Assembly (NCBI GenBank): GCA_903929315.1
Contig: CAIYUC010000045.1
Span: forward strand, 1 to 56,869
Direction of reading: 5' to 3'
Origin: an uncultured Bacteroidales bacterium
Lineage (GTDB): Bacteria > Bacteroidota > Bacteroidia > Bacteroidales > FEN-979
DNA length: 56,869 bases
Shown here: positions 33,996 through 43,503 of the stretch, one piece after another
Layout: every line of letters begins with the position of its first letter
How positions within the stretch are numbered: position 1 is the first letter of the stretch
Made by a program: the position numbers and the translations under genes
Notes under the pieces: generated by a model
Told to the model about the DNA's origin: nothing
What the model saw: the letters and a program-made list of their open reading frames with translations, nothing else
Database searches by the model: none

Positions 33996-34616
33996 ATGAA
34001 TATTATCCTTGATAAGACTGGTAAAAAGTTCAATACTGAATGGATCTTCAGAAACCTCTCCCGAACTTTTGAACAGGGAAAACCCTGTGCCATTCTCGGG
34101 AAAAACGGGAGCGGTAAATCAACCCTCCTCCAGGTCATTGCAGGAAATCTTCATACAACTTCGGGAACCATTAAATACCTTGATGAGAAACGGGAGATCA
34201 GCCCAACCAGGATTTTCCAATTCCTCTCAATCGTCGCACCCTATCAGGAATTGATCGAAGAGTTTACCCTCCCGGAAATGTTGAAATTTCATTTCTCTTT
34301 TAAGCAATTGATGCCAGGGTATTCGCTTTTAAATGTTCATGAGATGCTCGGATTCAAAAACATCGATCATAAACCATTGAAGTTATTTTCCTCGGGAATG
34401 AAACAAAGAGTAAAGATCATCCTTGCAATGCTCAGCAATACACCGATCCTTCTTCTTGACGAACCGACAAATAATCTGGATCAGCCCGGAATTGAATGGT
34501 ACCTTGACCTGGTCAATAAATTCTCCCCTGATCGGATCGTAATTGTTTGTTCCAATCTTCAACACCAGGAAACTTCTTTCTGTTCAGGGAAATTGTTAAT
34601 CGAAGATTACAAATAG
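33996..34616 (+). CDS. ABC transporter ATP-binding protein
   Basis: The 206-aa ATPase has Walker A GKNGSGKST (about 35-43), signature LKLFSSGMKQRVKI (slightly degenerate, SSGMK), Walker B ILLLDEPTNNLD and a short C-terminus. No permease is adjacent, so its partner and cargo are unknown. The immediate lpxA-ABC junction (TAAATG) suggests a role in envelope or lipid traffic, but this is inference. The signature is closest to daunorubicin/CcmA-type ATPases. Confidence 0.85.
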   Translation: MNIILDKTGKKFNTEWIFRNLSRTFEQGKPCAILGKNGSGKSTLLQVIAGNLHTTSGTIKYLDEKREISPTRIFQFLSIVAPYQELIEEFTLPEMLKFHFSFKQLMPGYSLLNVHEMLGFKNIDHKPLKLFSSGMKQRVKIILAMLSNTPILLLDEPTNNLDQPGIEWYLDLVNKFSPDRIVIVCSNLQHQETSFCSGKLLIEDYK

Positions 34617-34669
34617 CTTGACAATCGTGACAGTCGTGACAAAAAAATCTAAAATAATAATTTATGAAT

Positions 34670-34701
34670 TCTGTGACTCTGTGACTTTGTTTCTCTGTGA
34701 C
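34670..34701. repeat. 8-bp repeat (TCTGTGAC, 4 units, one degenerate)
   Basis: TCTGTGAC occurs at 34670, 34678 and 34694, with TTTGTTTC in the intervening phase position. A CGTGACA pair lies just upstream (34626-34641). The region separates the convergent ABC and FkbM genes. Confidence 0.6.
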
Positions 34702-34704
34702 ATT

Positions 34705-35430
34705 TTATCTGTGCGCTACAAAATAATATTCTTTCCCGGTATGGTATAATTCGCAGAAATGGTTCAACTTAAGAGATTGTGTTCCTTTCAGAAAGTTTTG
34801 CAACGTCGAAACCTGCATTTCACATTCCTCTGTAATAAGTGAAAATAACGCTTCCGGTTTTGTTTCATAATAATCAGCTGCCCCTAAACCAAATTCAAAA
34901 ATGATGGTGGGTTTACATCGTTTCACGGTTTTCAGACTCCCTCTTAAGACACCGTATTCTGCACCTTCCACGTCTATCTTTATAAAATCTATGGACTCTT
35001 TTTCCGGGATGATATTATCAAGCAAGTCGGTTTCAACAGTCATTTCATCGATTTCGACATCTTTAGTCGCATATTTTCTTCTTCTGATACCACTATATGC
35101 CGGGGCATTTATCACATGATGGAAAGATGTTTTCCCTTTGTTATCAAATAATGCAACAGAATAAAGCGATATATTGTTTGTTTTAAATTTCTCTTTCAGG
35201 TAATCATATAAATAAGGAATAGGTTCAAAAGCATAGTGTTTGCCATAGGGTGAAAATTTCAGGATCGTATCGAGGATTTCGCCTTTATGGCATCCGATAT
35301 CCACGCAATTTGAACCGGGTTTTAATATTTTACCTAGAATTTTCAAGGTATAGCTGTCATACTTCAAATTTTTAGTTACAGGAAGATTCAATCGGACAAG
35401 CAAATCCTTAATGAGCTGTTTAAAAGGCAT
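34705..35430 (-). CDS. FkbM family methyltransferase
   Basis: This SAM-dependent methyltransferase of the FkbM family is 241 aa from ATG 35430. Motif I is NCVDIGCHKGEILDTIL, then HYAFEPIPYLYDYL and IDFIKIDVEGAEYGVLRG, the classic family signature, and IIFEFG. Family members often O-methylate sugars of glycolipids or polysaccharides. The frame is open to ATG 35523, which would add 31 hydrophobic residues and extend into the efp promoter region; I prefer the shorter start but cannot exclude the longer. It lies antisense between the lpx block and efp, near the polysaccharide genes at 37-43 kb. Confidence 0.8.
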   Translation of the reverse strand: MPFKQLIKDLLVRLNLPVTKNLKYDSYTLKILGKILKPGSNCVDIGCHKGEILDTILKFSPYGKHYAFEPIPYLYDYLKEKFKTNNISLYSVALFDNKGKTSFHHVINAPAYSGIRRRKYATKDVEIDEMTVETDLLDNIIPEKESIDFIKIDVEGAEYGVLRGSLKTVKRCKPTIIFEFGLGAADYYETKPEALFSLITEECEMQVSTLQNFLKGTQSLKLNHFCELYHTGKEYYFVAHR

Positions 35431-35512
35431 AAACGGGAAATTGATAATTTTTTCTAATGGCTCTGTGAAAATACAAAAAAAGATGATAGTAAAAGAAATG
35501 AAATAAAATCCA

Positions 35513-35520
35513 TAATTTTG
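35513..35520 (+). promoter_or_regulatory. TAnnTTTG -7 box upstream of efp
   Basis: TAATTTTG lies 35 bp before the efp start. No good -33 TTTG is visible at the usual distance. Confidence 0.4.
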
Positions 35521-35555
35521 CAACCCTTTTCAAATATAATATTATCAAATATTTT

Positions 35556-36128
35556 ATGGCAACGACAGCAGATATCAGGAATGGATTGGTGATCGAATTT
35601 AATGAAGATTTGTATTCCATCGTAGAATTTCAACATGTTAAACCCGGCAAAGGTCCTGCATTTATCAGGACCAAGCTCAAAAGCCTGAAGAACGGAAGGG
35701 TGATCTCCAACACCTTTGATTCAGGTGCTAAACTGGAAATAGCAAGGGTTGAACGGCGTAAATACCAATTTTTGTATAAGGATGATTCATGCTATCATTT
35801 CATGAATACGGAAACATTTGATCAAACCTTTATCCCCGGAGATCTGATCAATGCTCCTGGTTTCCTGAAGGAAGGACAGGAGGCTGAAATACTTTTTCAT
35901 GCCGATACGGAAACTCCTCTTACCTGTGAATTGCCGACCTATGTTGAATTGGCAATTACATACACAGAGCCGGGAATGAAAGGCAATACTGCCACCAATG
36001 CAATGAAAAATGGTGTCCTTGAAACCGGGGCCAATGTGCGGGTACCCCTTTTTATTGAAATTGGTGATGTCATCCGTGTTGACACCCGGACAGGTGATTA
36101 TTCCGAAAGAGTAAAAGGACAGAAATGA
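35556..36128 (+). CDS. efp: Elongation factor P
   Basis: The 190-aa translation factor relieves ribosome stalling at polyproline. The KOW-like N domain contains KPGKGPAFIRTKLKSL with the candidate modified Lys32 at the PGKG tip. The two OB domains follow (YQFLYKDDSCYHFMNTETFDQ; GVRVPLFIEIGDVIRVDTRTGDYSERV). Modification at that lysine in this lineage is not shown by the window, as no epmAB is present. The stop overlaps the second lpxD start (ATGA). Confidence 0.95.
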   Translation: MATTADIRNGLVIEFNEDLYSIVEFQHVKPGKGPAFIRTKLKSLKNGRVISNTFDSGAKLEIARVERRKYQFLYKDDSCYHFMNTETFDQTFIPGDLINAPGFLKEGQEAEILFHADTETPLTCELPTYVELAITYTEPGMKGNTATNAMKNGVLETGANVRVPLFIEIGDVIRVDTRTGDYSERVKGQK

Positions 36129-37054
36129 AATTAGCTCCCCCGGTCACACTAAAGGACATTGCTGAACTTATCAAGGCACGTTATATCGGTGATCCGGATT
36201 TTCCAGTCACCGGGATCAATGAAATTCACATGGTCGAACCTGGCGATCTTACCTTTGCAGATCACCCGAAGTATTATGAGAAGGCACTTCAGTCCAAAGC
36301 TACAACAATACTTATTAACAAAGAAGTAGAACCGCCTGCAGGAAAAGCCCTTATCTTGTCAGATAAACCATTCGATGATTATGTATATCTTGCCCGGTAT
36401 TTCCGTCCGTTTGAAAAAGCCAGTGCAGCTATTAGCCCTTCCGCATCAATTGGTGCCGGGACAATTATTCAGCCGGGTGCATTTATTGGAAATCACGTAA
36501 AGATTGGCAGGGATTGTCTCATTCATGCTAATGTCAGCATATATGATCATTCCGTTATCGGGGACCATGTTATTATCCATTCCAACAGCGTCATCGGTGC
36601 CGATGCTTATTATTTCCAACGCAGGCCCGAAGGTTACAAAAAACTTGAATCCTGCGGCAGGGTGGTCATTGAAGACTATGTGGAGATCGGTGCACTTACC
36701 AGCATCGACAAAGGGGTTTCCGGTGATACGACCATTTCAAGGGGCACCAAGTTTGACAATCATGTCCAGGTCGGGCATGACACATTTATCGGCAGAAATT
36801 GTCTGATCGGAGCATATTGTGCCATTGCAGGTGTAACACGGATCGAGGATGATGTTATCCTCTGGGCGGGAGTGCTTATCAATAAAGATCTTGTGATCGG
36901 TAAAAATGCTATTGTCCTTGCCGGATCCGGAACAGAAAAATCCCTTGAAGGAGGTAAAACATATTGGGGTATTCCTGCTATCGAGGCACGCAAAAAGTGG
37001 CGCGAGATCGCAGCTTTGAAAAAGCTTCCTGATATTTTGCAGAGACTAAAGTAA
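36125..37054 (+). CDS. Second LpxD-like N-acyltransferase
   Basis: The 309-aa hexapeptide-repeat acyltransferase shares the LpxD layout (N-terminal domain with INEIHMVEPGDLTFADHPKYY, then a beta-helix, and His in NHVQVGHDTFIG), so the catalytic His is kept. It differs from the lpxD at 30736 in the acyl-pocket segment: GADAYYFQRRPEG replaces GADGFGFAP, and the C-terminus is shorter. It may acylate another UDP-sugar or use a different acyl chain (inference). It is translationally coupled to efp, an arrangement I recall from other Bacteroidota, so the paralogue is not a random duplicate. Confidence 0.85.
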   Translation: MKLAPPVTLKDIAELIKARYIGDPDFPVTGINEIHMVEPGDLTFADHPKYYEKALQSKATTILINKEVEPPAGKALILSDKPFDDYVYLARYFRPFEKASAAISPSASIGAGTIIQPGAFIGNHVKIGRDCLIHANVSIYDHSVIGDHVIIHSNSVIGADAYYFQRRPEGYKKLESCGRVVIEDYVEIGALTSIDKGVSGDTTISRGTKFDNHVQVGHDTFIGRNCLIGAYCAIAGVTRIEDDVILWAGVLINKDLVIGKNAIVLAGSGTEKSLEGGKTYWGIPAIEARKKWREIAALKKLPDILQRLK

Positions 37055-37126
37055 TCCTGACCCTTCATGAAACTGGCTTTCATGCAAGGAGCGCTGCAAC
37101 GACAATTAATCAATCAAGGTAAGATA

Positions 37127-38611
37127 TTAAGCCATTTCCTTGGAAGGATTAGTACCTTCATCAATCCCTGCAGGTTTTTTCCTAATGTAATAGAGATCAA
37201 ATGCAACCAGAATCGCAATAAAACCCCAGAACGGTACCGAAGCTTTATCACTGTCCAGGAAATTGTTCATGGTACCGTGGAAAAAATAAGTGATAAGGCC
37301 CAGTAGAACGGAAAGACTGATCACTTTTATCTCCCTGCTTTCAGCTTTCTTATATACCCGCAAACCGGTAATAATGGTCAGGATAACAATGAGAATCATG
37401 AGAAGCATTCCAACAAATCCTGATTCAGCCAAGGGCCCGATATATTCACTGTGAGCATTCCCCCTATCGCCAAAATCCGTACTTATCTTGGTCTTTTCCA
37501 TGGATTGCTGGAACGGTCCGTACTCAAACTGATAGGTTCCGGGTCCGAAGCCAAAAACGGGTTTTTTATTGAACATCCGGAAAGCAGATTGCCAACGGTT
37601 TATACGTTCGAGGTTTGAAGCATCAGTCGATATATTGGAAATGGACTGAACATGTTCAACGAAATTCGCTGAAGTTCCTTGCTTGTTCTTCTCAAGTTTA
37701 TCCCAGATATCATTTTGAAACAGGTAAAACAGTCCTGATAGAATGATAAGTGTAAAAACGAGCCATTTGAATTTAATCCTGAAGAAGACAATTAAAAGAA
37801 CAACAATCGAAAAAGCAAGACTAACCCATGCTGCGCGGCTAAAGGAAAGGACTAATGCCATCAAAAGGGTCATCAAAATCAGTAAGCAGAATACGCGTAT
37901 GGTTTTTGAATATACCTTACTAAATGTAAATGCGGCAAAAACAGGAATGTACATGGTAAGTACTGCTCCATAAGCTGTGTGGTCATTATAAAAAGGATAC
38001 ATAACCCAATGACCTGCCAGTTCATCAAAACCCAGGAGATAATGGTTATAGGTCGTATAGATGATGACCCCTAAAAGGGGAATCGTATATAGCCAAAGGA
38101 AAAGTTTTATATTGGTAATTTTTCTGAACAGGTAGACTGCCAGAAAATAAAAGGGCACCACAAACCACAAACGCGAAACCAGAAACTTAAAAGAAACCAG
38201 TGGAATTTGACTTGTCAGGCTGGTAATAAATAACCATACCAGGTTCAATATAATAAAAATGGTCAATGGGTGCTTTAAGATAAGTTTATCAAAAGCCTGC
38301 TCATTTATCAATTTGATAATGAAAATAATAAGTACTCCAATCATCATCGGTTCCGTGGGAACTGACACCGCAACCCCATAGTCGCTATACGTCAGGTTGA
38401 TGGCCAACGGAGTCAGAAATGTGATTAAGAGCAGGATGATATCAAGTTTGTAAATGAATAGATACAACAAGATGACGAATACAGGAATAAGCAATCCCCA
38501 ATAGAAATCTCTCTTGACCAGGTATGCATTAAGTCCAATATACAAAATACATATAATATATAATCCCCAGGTCTTAGATCTTTCTAAAATTTCTTTTCCT
38601 GTTAGATTCAT
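37127..38611 (-). CDS. O-antigen ligase/polymerase family membrane protein
   Basis: The 494-aa polytopic protein has about 12 hydrophobic segments and a periplasmic loop (about 300-390) containing ERINRWQSAFRMFNKKPVFGFGPGTYQF and NAHSEYIGPLAESGFVG, the signature of the Wzy/WaaL (PF04932) family. It either polymerises or ligates surface glycan at the periplasmic face; sequence alone does not separate the two. It lies at the end of a minus-strand run with two Wzz-like genes and a flippase, so a polymerase role would fit. Confidence 0.85.
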   Translation of the reverse strand: MNLTGKEILERSKTWGLYIICILYIGLNAYLVKRDFYWGLLIPVFVILLYLFIYKLDIILLLITFLTPLAINLTYSDYGVAVSVPTEPMMIGVLIIFIIKLINEQAFDKLILKHPLTIFIILNLVWLFITSLTSQIPLVSFKFLVSRLWFVVPFYFLAVYLFRKITNIKLFLWLYTIPLLGVIIYTTYNHYLLGFDELAGHWVMYPFYNDHTAYGAVLTMYIPVFAAFTFSKVYSKTIRVFCLLILMTLLMALVLSFSRAAWVSLAFSIVVLLIVFFRIKFKWLVFTLIILSGLFYLFQNDIWDKLEKNKQGTSANFVEHVQSISNISTDASNLERINRWQSAFRMFNKKPVFGFGPGTYQFEYGPFQQSMEKTKISTDFGDRGNAHSEYIGPLAESGFVGMLLMILIVILTIITGLRVYKKAESREIKVISLSVLLGLITYFFHGTMNNFLDSDKASVPFWGFIAILVAFDLYYIRKKPAGIDEGTNPSKEMA

Positions 38612-38638
38612 GGTAGGGTATCGAAAATAGAAAGGTTA

Positions 38639-39577
38639 CTATGATTTAATCTTACGGCGATCAATGATACCGATCACCATGATCGCAATTAACAGAGCTG
38701 AAATGGTGGAAACAATCATAATGATCCATCGGATAGGATATGCTTTTTTATCTGCCGGGAAAGGTTTATTCAAAAGATTTACATAAGTATAGTTGCGATT
38801 GTAGTTTTGCACAGCCCGGTCATAATCAAGCTTGTACTGGCTGTATGTACCAGATTCACTCTTCATCAGTTCGCCCAGCAACATCATTTCCCCGCCTTTT
38901 TCTTCGAGATTCTTTTTTAGTCTTTCTGCTTCTTTTTTATTGTACTGGGATCCGCTGCCAAGGTATGCACGCATTACTTCCTTAGTCTGGTTCGGGAAAT
39001 CCAGGATTCCATATTGCGTTCCCAGGTCTTCCGCCCTTTGTTTCAGTGAATCCAGGTCCTTACGTTTCATCTCCCACACTTCCCTGAAATTGATAATGAC
39101 TTCACCGAACTTTTCTTTGTGAAGACTGCGGACTTTCATGTTGTAAAAGTCAAGCATGGCATCAACCATAGCGCTGGCCGTATTCGGGTCCTTGTCATAT
39201 ACTTCAATTGTGACAGCTTCATAAGGTGTTTTATTTATTTTCACTTTCTGATTCCACTCCCATAGCATTGTGCTTATATAATATTCATATTTGGGATCAA
39301 TTCCGTAATGTTTTGCCAGATCGAATTTCTTGATGATACTGTCCCGGATATCCTTCGACTGGAGTATTTGTATCATTTGCTCCGTCTCATTTTCTGTGGA
39401 ATAGGGAGATACATTGGAAGGATACATTACAGCATAAGACTTAAATAATGGTGTAATAAATATCGGTCCTGAAAAAAAGGCGGAAAGTAAAATAGCCGCA
39501 ACTCCTATCACCGAAAGCTGGTATTTCCATTTTACTATTAAGGTAATTAGGTTTTTACTGTTAAAGTAATCTTCCAT
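38639..39577 (-). CDS. Wzz-like chain-length determinant protein, copy 2
   Basis: The 312-aa protein has two membrane segments, near residues 20-38 and 285-305, flanking a periplasmic coiled-coil-rich domain, the plan of polysaccharide co-polymerases. Its second membrane segment follows KAYPIRWIIMIVSTISALL, which parallels KSYPVRWLIILVSTFSALF in the neighbouring paralogue. It lacks the cytosolic tyrosine-kinase domain found in Wzc. It probably sets chain length together with the neighbouring polymerase. Confidence 0.82.
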   Translation of the reverse strand: MEDYFNSKNLITLIVKWKYQLSVIGVAAILLSAFFSGPIFITPLFKSYAVMYPSNVSPYSTENETEQMIQILQSKDIRDSIIKKFDLAKHYGIDPKYEYYISTMLWEWNQKVKINKTPYEAVTIEVYDKDPNTASAMVDAMLDFYNMKVRSLHKEKFGEVIINFREVWEMKRKDLDSLKQRAEDLGTQYGILDFPNQTKEVMRAYLGSGSQYNKKEAERLKKNLEEKGGEMMLLGELMKSESGTYSQYKLDYDRAVQNYNRNYTYVNLLNKPFPADKKAYPIRWIIMIVSTISALLIAIMVIGIIDRRKIKS

Positions 39578-39622
39578 AATTCTATGATTTTTTCATTAAG
39601 AATTCTATTTTCTTTTTGTGAA

Positions 39623-40663
39623 TTAACCTACACTAAATTTCTTATGAGAATTATAAGCCGCAATTTTCTCTATTACAATAAGTACGATTATTGCCAAAAA
39701 CAAGGCAGAGAAAGTTGAAACAAGAATGATCAGCCACCTGACAGGGTAAGACTTTTCTTCCGCTTTATAGGCATCGTTAACAATAAATTTCTGTGGCAGA
39801 TTCTCTTCAGCATCTACTTTTGCTTCTTTATACTTTGATTGCAGAAGAGTAAGTTGTTCTGTTTTAAATTTAAGGCCATCCTGCAGGGAAAGATAAATAC
39901 CTCCATACAGGCCTAAAATATCCAATTTCTTCTGTAAAGCTACCATGGCAGCTTTTTTATCATTCATGATCGCAATAGCCATTTGCTGGTTCAGCACTTG
40001 CGATTGGTATTCGACGTCATTTACACCCAATTTCCCCAGAGATACAAGGGAATCTACAATTTTATTGACCTCTCCCTCTAAAATTTTATATTCCGTTTGT
40101 ACGATATTGAATCCTTTTAATGCACGCTGGTGTTGCATATCATTCTTTGTAGAATCAAGGAGTTCTGCAATTTTATTCGCAATATCGGCAGCCATTTGAG
40201 GATCTTTGTCTAAAACAGTGATCTTTACCGCCATAAATTCTGTTCGGTTAAAGGTTATGTTTTTTTCGTATTCTTTATAAAGTTTTGAATTTTTGAAACT
40301 GTAATTTGTATCAATATTATAATGAGACATAAGGTTGAATCTTTTCACGATCCTTTCCCGGATCTTGTTTGAATTCAGGATCTGCAGCAATTGTTCGGCT
40401 TGTTCATCTTCACCAAATGACATGAGATCCTGTCCTTTTGTCGATTGTTCGGCTAATAAAGCCTTTGATACTGAATTTGTTCCGGCGGGGTATAAAATGA
40501 CAGTTGACTTGAATTTTGGAGTAATAAACCAGGGACATGAAAAGAACCAGGAACCAAAAGCAGCTATCAATATAACTATAAAGAGCGATTTGCGCCATCT
40601 ATATACAAAGAGGACTAAACCGGAAGAATCAAACTCCTCATTCCTTTTAGTAGCATTTATCAT
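39623..40663 (-). CDS. Wzz-like chain-length determinant protein, copy 1
   Basis: The 346-aa paralogue of the adjacent gene has an N-terminal membrane segment (about 28-46, SLFIVILIAAFGSWFF), TPKFKSTVILYPAGTNS in the Wzz consensus position, coiled coils in the periplasmic domain and a C-terminal membrane segment after KSYPVRW. It has an insertion relative to copy 2 near QSTKGQDLMSFGEDEQ. Two adjacent, clearly divergent copies suggest that they form a hetero-oligomer or serve different modal lengths (inference). Confidence 0.82.
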   Translation of the reverse strand: MINATKRNEEFDSSGLVLFVYRWRKSLFIVILIAAFGSWFFSCPWFITPKFKSTVILYPAGTNSVSKALLAEQSTKGQDLMSFGEDEQAEQLLQILNSNKIRERIVKRFNLMSHYNIDTNYSFKNSKLYKEYEKNITFNRTEFMAVKITVLDKDPQMAADIANKIAELLDSTKNDMQHQRALKGFNIVQTEYKILEGEVNKIVDSLVSLGKLGVNDVEYQSQVLNQQMAIAIMNDKKAAMVALQKKLDILGLYGGIYLSLQDGLKFKTEQLTLLQSKYKEAKVDAEENLPQKFIVNDAYKAEEKSYPVRWLIILVSTFSALFLAIIVLIVIEKIAAYNSHKKFSVG

Positions 40664-40739
40664 AAAAGATCTATTACATTTTTTGCCAAAGTTAGAGATT
40701 TTTCATAAAACTGCAAATCATTAAAAGGGAAGTATGCAA

Positions 40740-42215
40740 TTATTGGTCCTCACGGAGTATTCTTAGGATGGATTTGACACTCAAAAGTTTTAATCCTGCT
40801 GCCAGCCCCATGGAAAGTATGAGTACAATGGTAAAATTGATCAACCAGGAAAGATGCTTCGGATCATTGCTAAGTTTAAAGGGGACTAATCTTGAAAGCA
40901 TATTAAATAAAAAGACTCCAAGAATAAAAAATGCAAGTGTCGAAAGATATTTATAATTGATTTTGAACTTGAATATCCGTTGTACGAATATTACTTGCAT
41001 CAAAGCAGTAAAAAATTGTGTGACAAGACTGGCATAAGCAGAACCAACTGCCAATAAGCGTGGGATAAGGATAAGATTCATTCCGAAATTGATCACAAGA
41101 CTACAGGAGGAAATGATGTTCAGTTCTTTGAGATTACCGTTTGCCGTAAGAAGGGTTCCAAAAATATACGTCATTGAAACAGCAATAAATCCTCCCATCA
41201 GTAAGCTGAATACATCGGATGATTCCTGGATATGTACATCATAAAGGAGATCCATAAGCTCGTAACTATAGAATATAGAACCCAGGGAAACAATAATGGC
41301 AATGGTGATAAGAATGGTGAAAGCAAGTTTCAGCATGTATTCAATGGACTGTTTATTTTTGATCATACGTGAAAAAATCGGGATCAGCAACACAGCAAAA
41401 AGGTAGGCAATCATGTTGGCTGCATCAAGCAACCGGAAAGCCTTGGCATAAATCCCTACTTGCTTGTTACCTATAGGATCGGGTAATAGTTTTTCCAGCA
41501 TTACCGGGTCAAGACGGTTATATAACGACATAAGCAGGACCAGTAAAGCAAAAGGATAACTCTGCTTGACGATCATCAGTAAAAAGGGCCAGTTCCATGT
41601 AAGCTTCTTGAATTTTGCTTTTCTAAGAACGATGATGAGGGCAATACCTGCCGTGATGCTGTAAGCTGCCGTCTGACTGTATACAAACCATTCAATCCTG
41701 AATTTAGTCTGCGTTACGTGCCCATAAAGCAGAACACCACAAAAGAGGATCATTAAAAAACGGTCGAGCACAGACATTACACTGTCTGTTTTTAAGGAGA
41801 GAACCCCGGAAATATTTGAACGTAGGTATAAAATGAAAGAGATGAGAATTTGATTAAATGCCAGGAAACCGAGTAACCCCAATTGTGCAGAATTATAACC
41901 CAGGAGGAGAGCAATCGCAAAGGTGATAACAATATAAAATAATGTAAGAAAGAACTTAAGGACTACTATACCGGAAAAATGCTTGCTTAACAATTGGCTA
42001 TTCTGGGCGATATTACGATTATTGAAATTGGTGATGCCAAGGTCAAGTATGATAGTAAAAAGAAAGGAAAAATTAAAGATGACAAAATAAAACCCATAAT
42101 CTCCTTCACCCACAATATTTTGAATATTCCTGTCAATTCCGAAGATAAAGATGGGTTTGATAAGAAGGTTAAGTAATAGAATTAATCCCAGGTTCGTGAG
42201 GAATTTACGTTGCAT
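40740..42215 (-). CDS. Wzx-like polysaccharide flippase
   Basis: The 491-aa protein of the MATE-like/PST flippase superfamily has about 12-14 predicted membrane helices. The N-terminus has GEGDYGFYFVIFNFSFLFTIILDLGITNFNNRNIA, the common start of this family, and the C-terminal half has KAFRLLDAANMIAYLFAVLLIPIFSRM. It should move lipid-linked oligosaccharide units across the inner membrane. It is the first gene of the minus-strand glycan run, and a 76-bp gap separates it from the first wzz-like gene. Confidence 0.85.
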   Translation of the reverse strand: MQRKFLTNLGLILLLNLLIKPIFIFGIDRNIQNIVGEGDYGFYFVIFNFSFLFTIILDLGITNFNNRNIAQNSQLLSKHFSGIVVLKFFLTLFYIVITFAIALLLGYNSAQLGLLGFLAFNQILISFILYLRSNISGVLSLKTDSVMSVLDRFLMILFCGVLLYGHVTQTKFRIEWFVYSQTAAYSITAGIALIIVLRKAKFKKLTWNWPFLLMIVKQSYPFALLVLLMSLYNRLDPVMLEKLLPDPIGNKQVGIYAKAFRLLDAANMIAYLFAVLLIPIFSRMIKNKQSIEYMLKLAFTILITIAIIVSLGSIFYSYELMDLLYDVHIQESSDVFSLLMGGFIAVSMTYIFGTLLTANGNLKELNIISSCSLVINFGMNLILIPRLLAVGSAYASLVTQFFTALMQVIFVQRIFKFKINYKYLSTLAFFILGVFLFNMLSRLVPFKLSNDPKHLSWLINFTIVLILSMGLAAGLKLLSVKSILRILREDQ

Positions 42216-42374
42216 AGATAAAAATTAAAAGCTTCCGGGATCAGAAACTTTTCATTAAAACTTCAAAAAATAGTCAGATATTTGCTACAAAGTTAAAAAT
42301 TAAATTTTTGCAAGTATCATTAAGTTACATCAAAAGCAAAAGTTACAACCTGGATTTCAATCCCCTGACCCAAA

Positions 42375-43499
42375 ATGAACATTGCCGTTAACACACGCCT
42401 TCTTATTAAGGACAAACTTGAAGGTATCGGCTGGTTTACCTATGAATCACTGAAAAGGATTACTGGTCAGCATCCGGAACATCAGTTCTACTTTATTTTT
42501 GACAGGAACTATCCCAGTGAATTTATTTTTTCTGACAATATAACACCGATTGTTCTTTATCCGCAGGCTCGTCATCCATTGCTATTTTATCTATGGTTTG
42601 AATATAGTCTTGCATCATTGCTGAAGCGCTTAAATGCTGATCTGTTCCTGTCACCCGACGGTTATTTATCGCTTAAGGCCGATACAAAGTCTCTGGCCGT
42701 AATCCATGATCTTAATTTTGAACACTATCCGAAAGATCTCCCTTTATTGATAAGAATATATTATCGTCATTACTTTCCGAAATTTGCTGCAAAGGCGGCT
42801 CGTATTGCAACTGTGTCGGAATTTTCAAAACAGGACATCGTCAAGCTATACCGGATTCCAGCTGAGAAAGTGGATGTTGTCTATGATGGAGCGAATGAAA
42901 CATACTTCCCTCTGTCGCCTGAAGAGGTAAAAAAAATAAGAAAACAGTATTCGGATGGATCTCCTTATTTTATATTTATCGGTTCTATTCATCCGAGGAA
43001 AAATCTTGTAAATCTGTTTAAAGCATTTGATATTTTTAAAAGGAATGTTTCTTCAGACGTAAAATTGCTGGTCGTGGGTGCAAAAAAATGGTGGACTACT
43101 GAAATTAATCAAGCATTTAAAGGAATGCAGTCTGCAGATGAGGTGATTTTTACAGGAAGACTCAATACTGGAGAATTGCGTCTTGCACTTGGCGCTTCTC
43201 TTGCTCTGACTTATGTTTCTTATTTCGAAGGATTTGGGATTCCAATTGTTGAAGCTTTTCGCATGCATATACCGGTGATTACCTCAAATGTTACCTCCAT
43301 GCCTGAGGTAGCAGGAGACGCTGCCCTTCTTGTTGACCCATTAAATCCTGAAACCATCGCTGAAGCAATGAAACAGGTTTCTGAAAATACTTTATTACGG
43401 GACGATCTTGTTCGCAAGGGTGAAATACGTAAAAACCTCTTTACATGGCAGAAAACAGCAGACCGTCTTTGGGAGTCTATCGAAAAAGCAATGAAATAA
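42375..43499 (+). CDS. GT4 family glycosyltransferase
   Basis: The 374-aa enzyme has the GT-B fold of the GT4 family. The N-terminal acceptor half starts NIAVNTRLLIKDKLEGIGWFTYE, the middle has LAVIHDLNFEHYP and RIATVSEFSKQDIVKLY, and the C-terminal donor half has FIFIGSIHPRKNLVNLFKAF, VIFTGRLNTGELRLALGASLALTYVSYFEGFGIPIVEAF and TSMPEVAGDAALLVDP. It probably transfers a sugar to a surface polysaccharide precursor; it is divergent from the flippase and is the only glycosyltransferase in the window. It is followed 4 bp later by purD. Confidence 0.88.
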   Translation: MNIAVNTRLLIKDKLEGIGWFTYESLKRITGQHPEHQFYFIFDRNYPSEFIFSDNITPIVLYPQARHPLLFYLWFEYSLASLLKRLNADLFLSPDGYLSLKADTKSLAVIHDLNFEHYPKDLPLLIRIYYRHYFPKFAAKAARIATVSEFSKQDIVKLYRIPAEKVDVVYDGANETYFPLSPEEVKKIRKQYSDGSPYFIFIGSIHPRKNLVNLFKAFDIFKRNVSSDVKLLVVGAKKWWTTEINQAFKGMQSADEVIFTGRLNTGELRLALGASLALTYVSYFEGFGIPIVEAFRMHIPVITSNVTSMPEVAGDAALLVDPLNPETIAEAMKQVSENTLLRDDLVRKGEIRKNLFTWQKTADRLWESIEKAMK

Positions 43500-43503
43500 A
43501 ATA

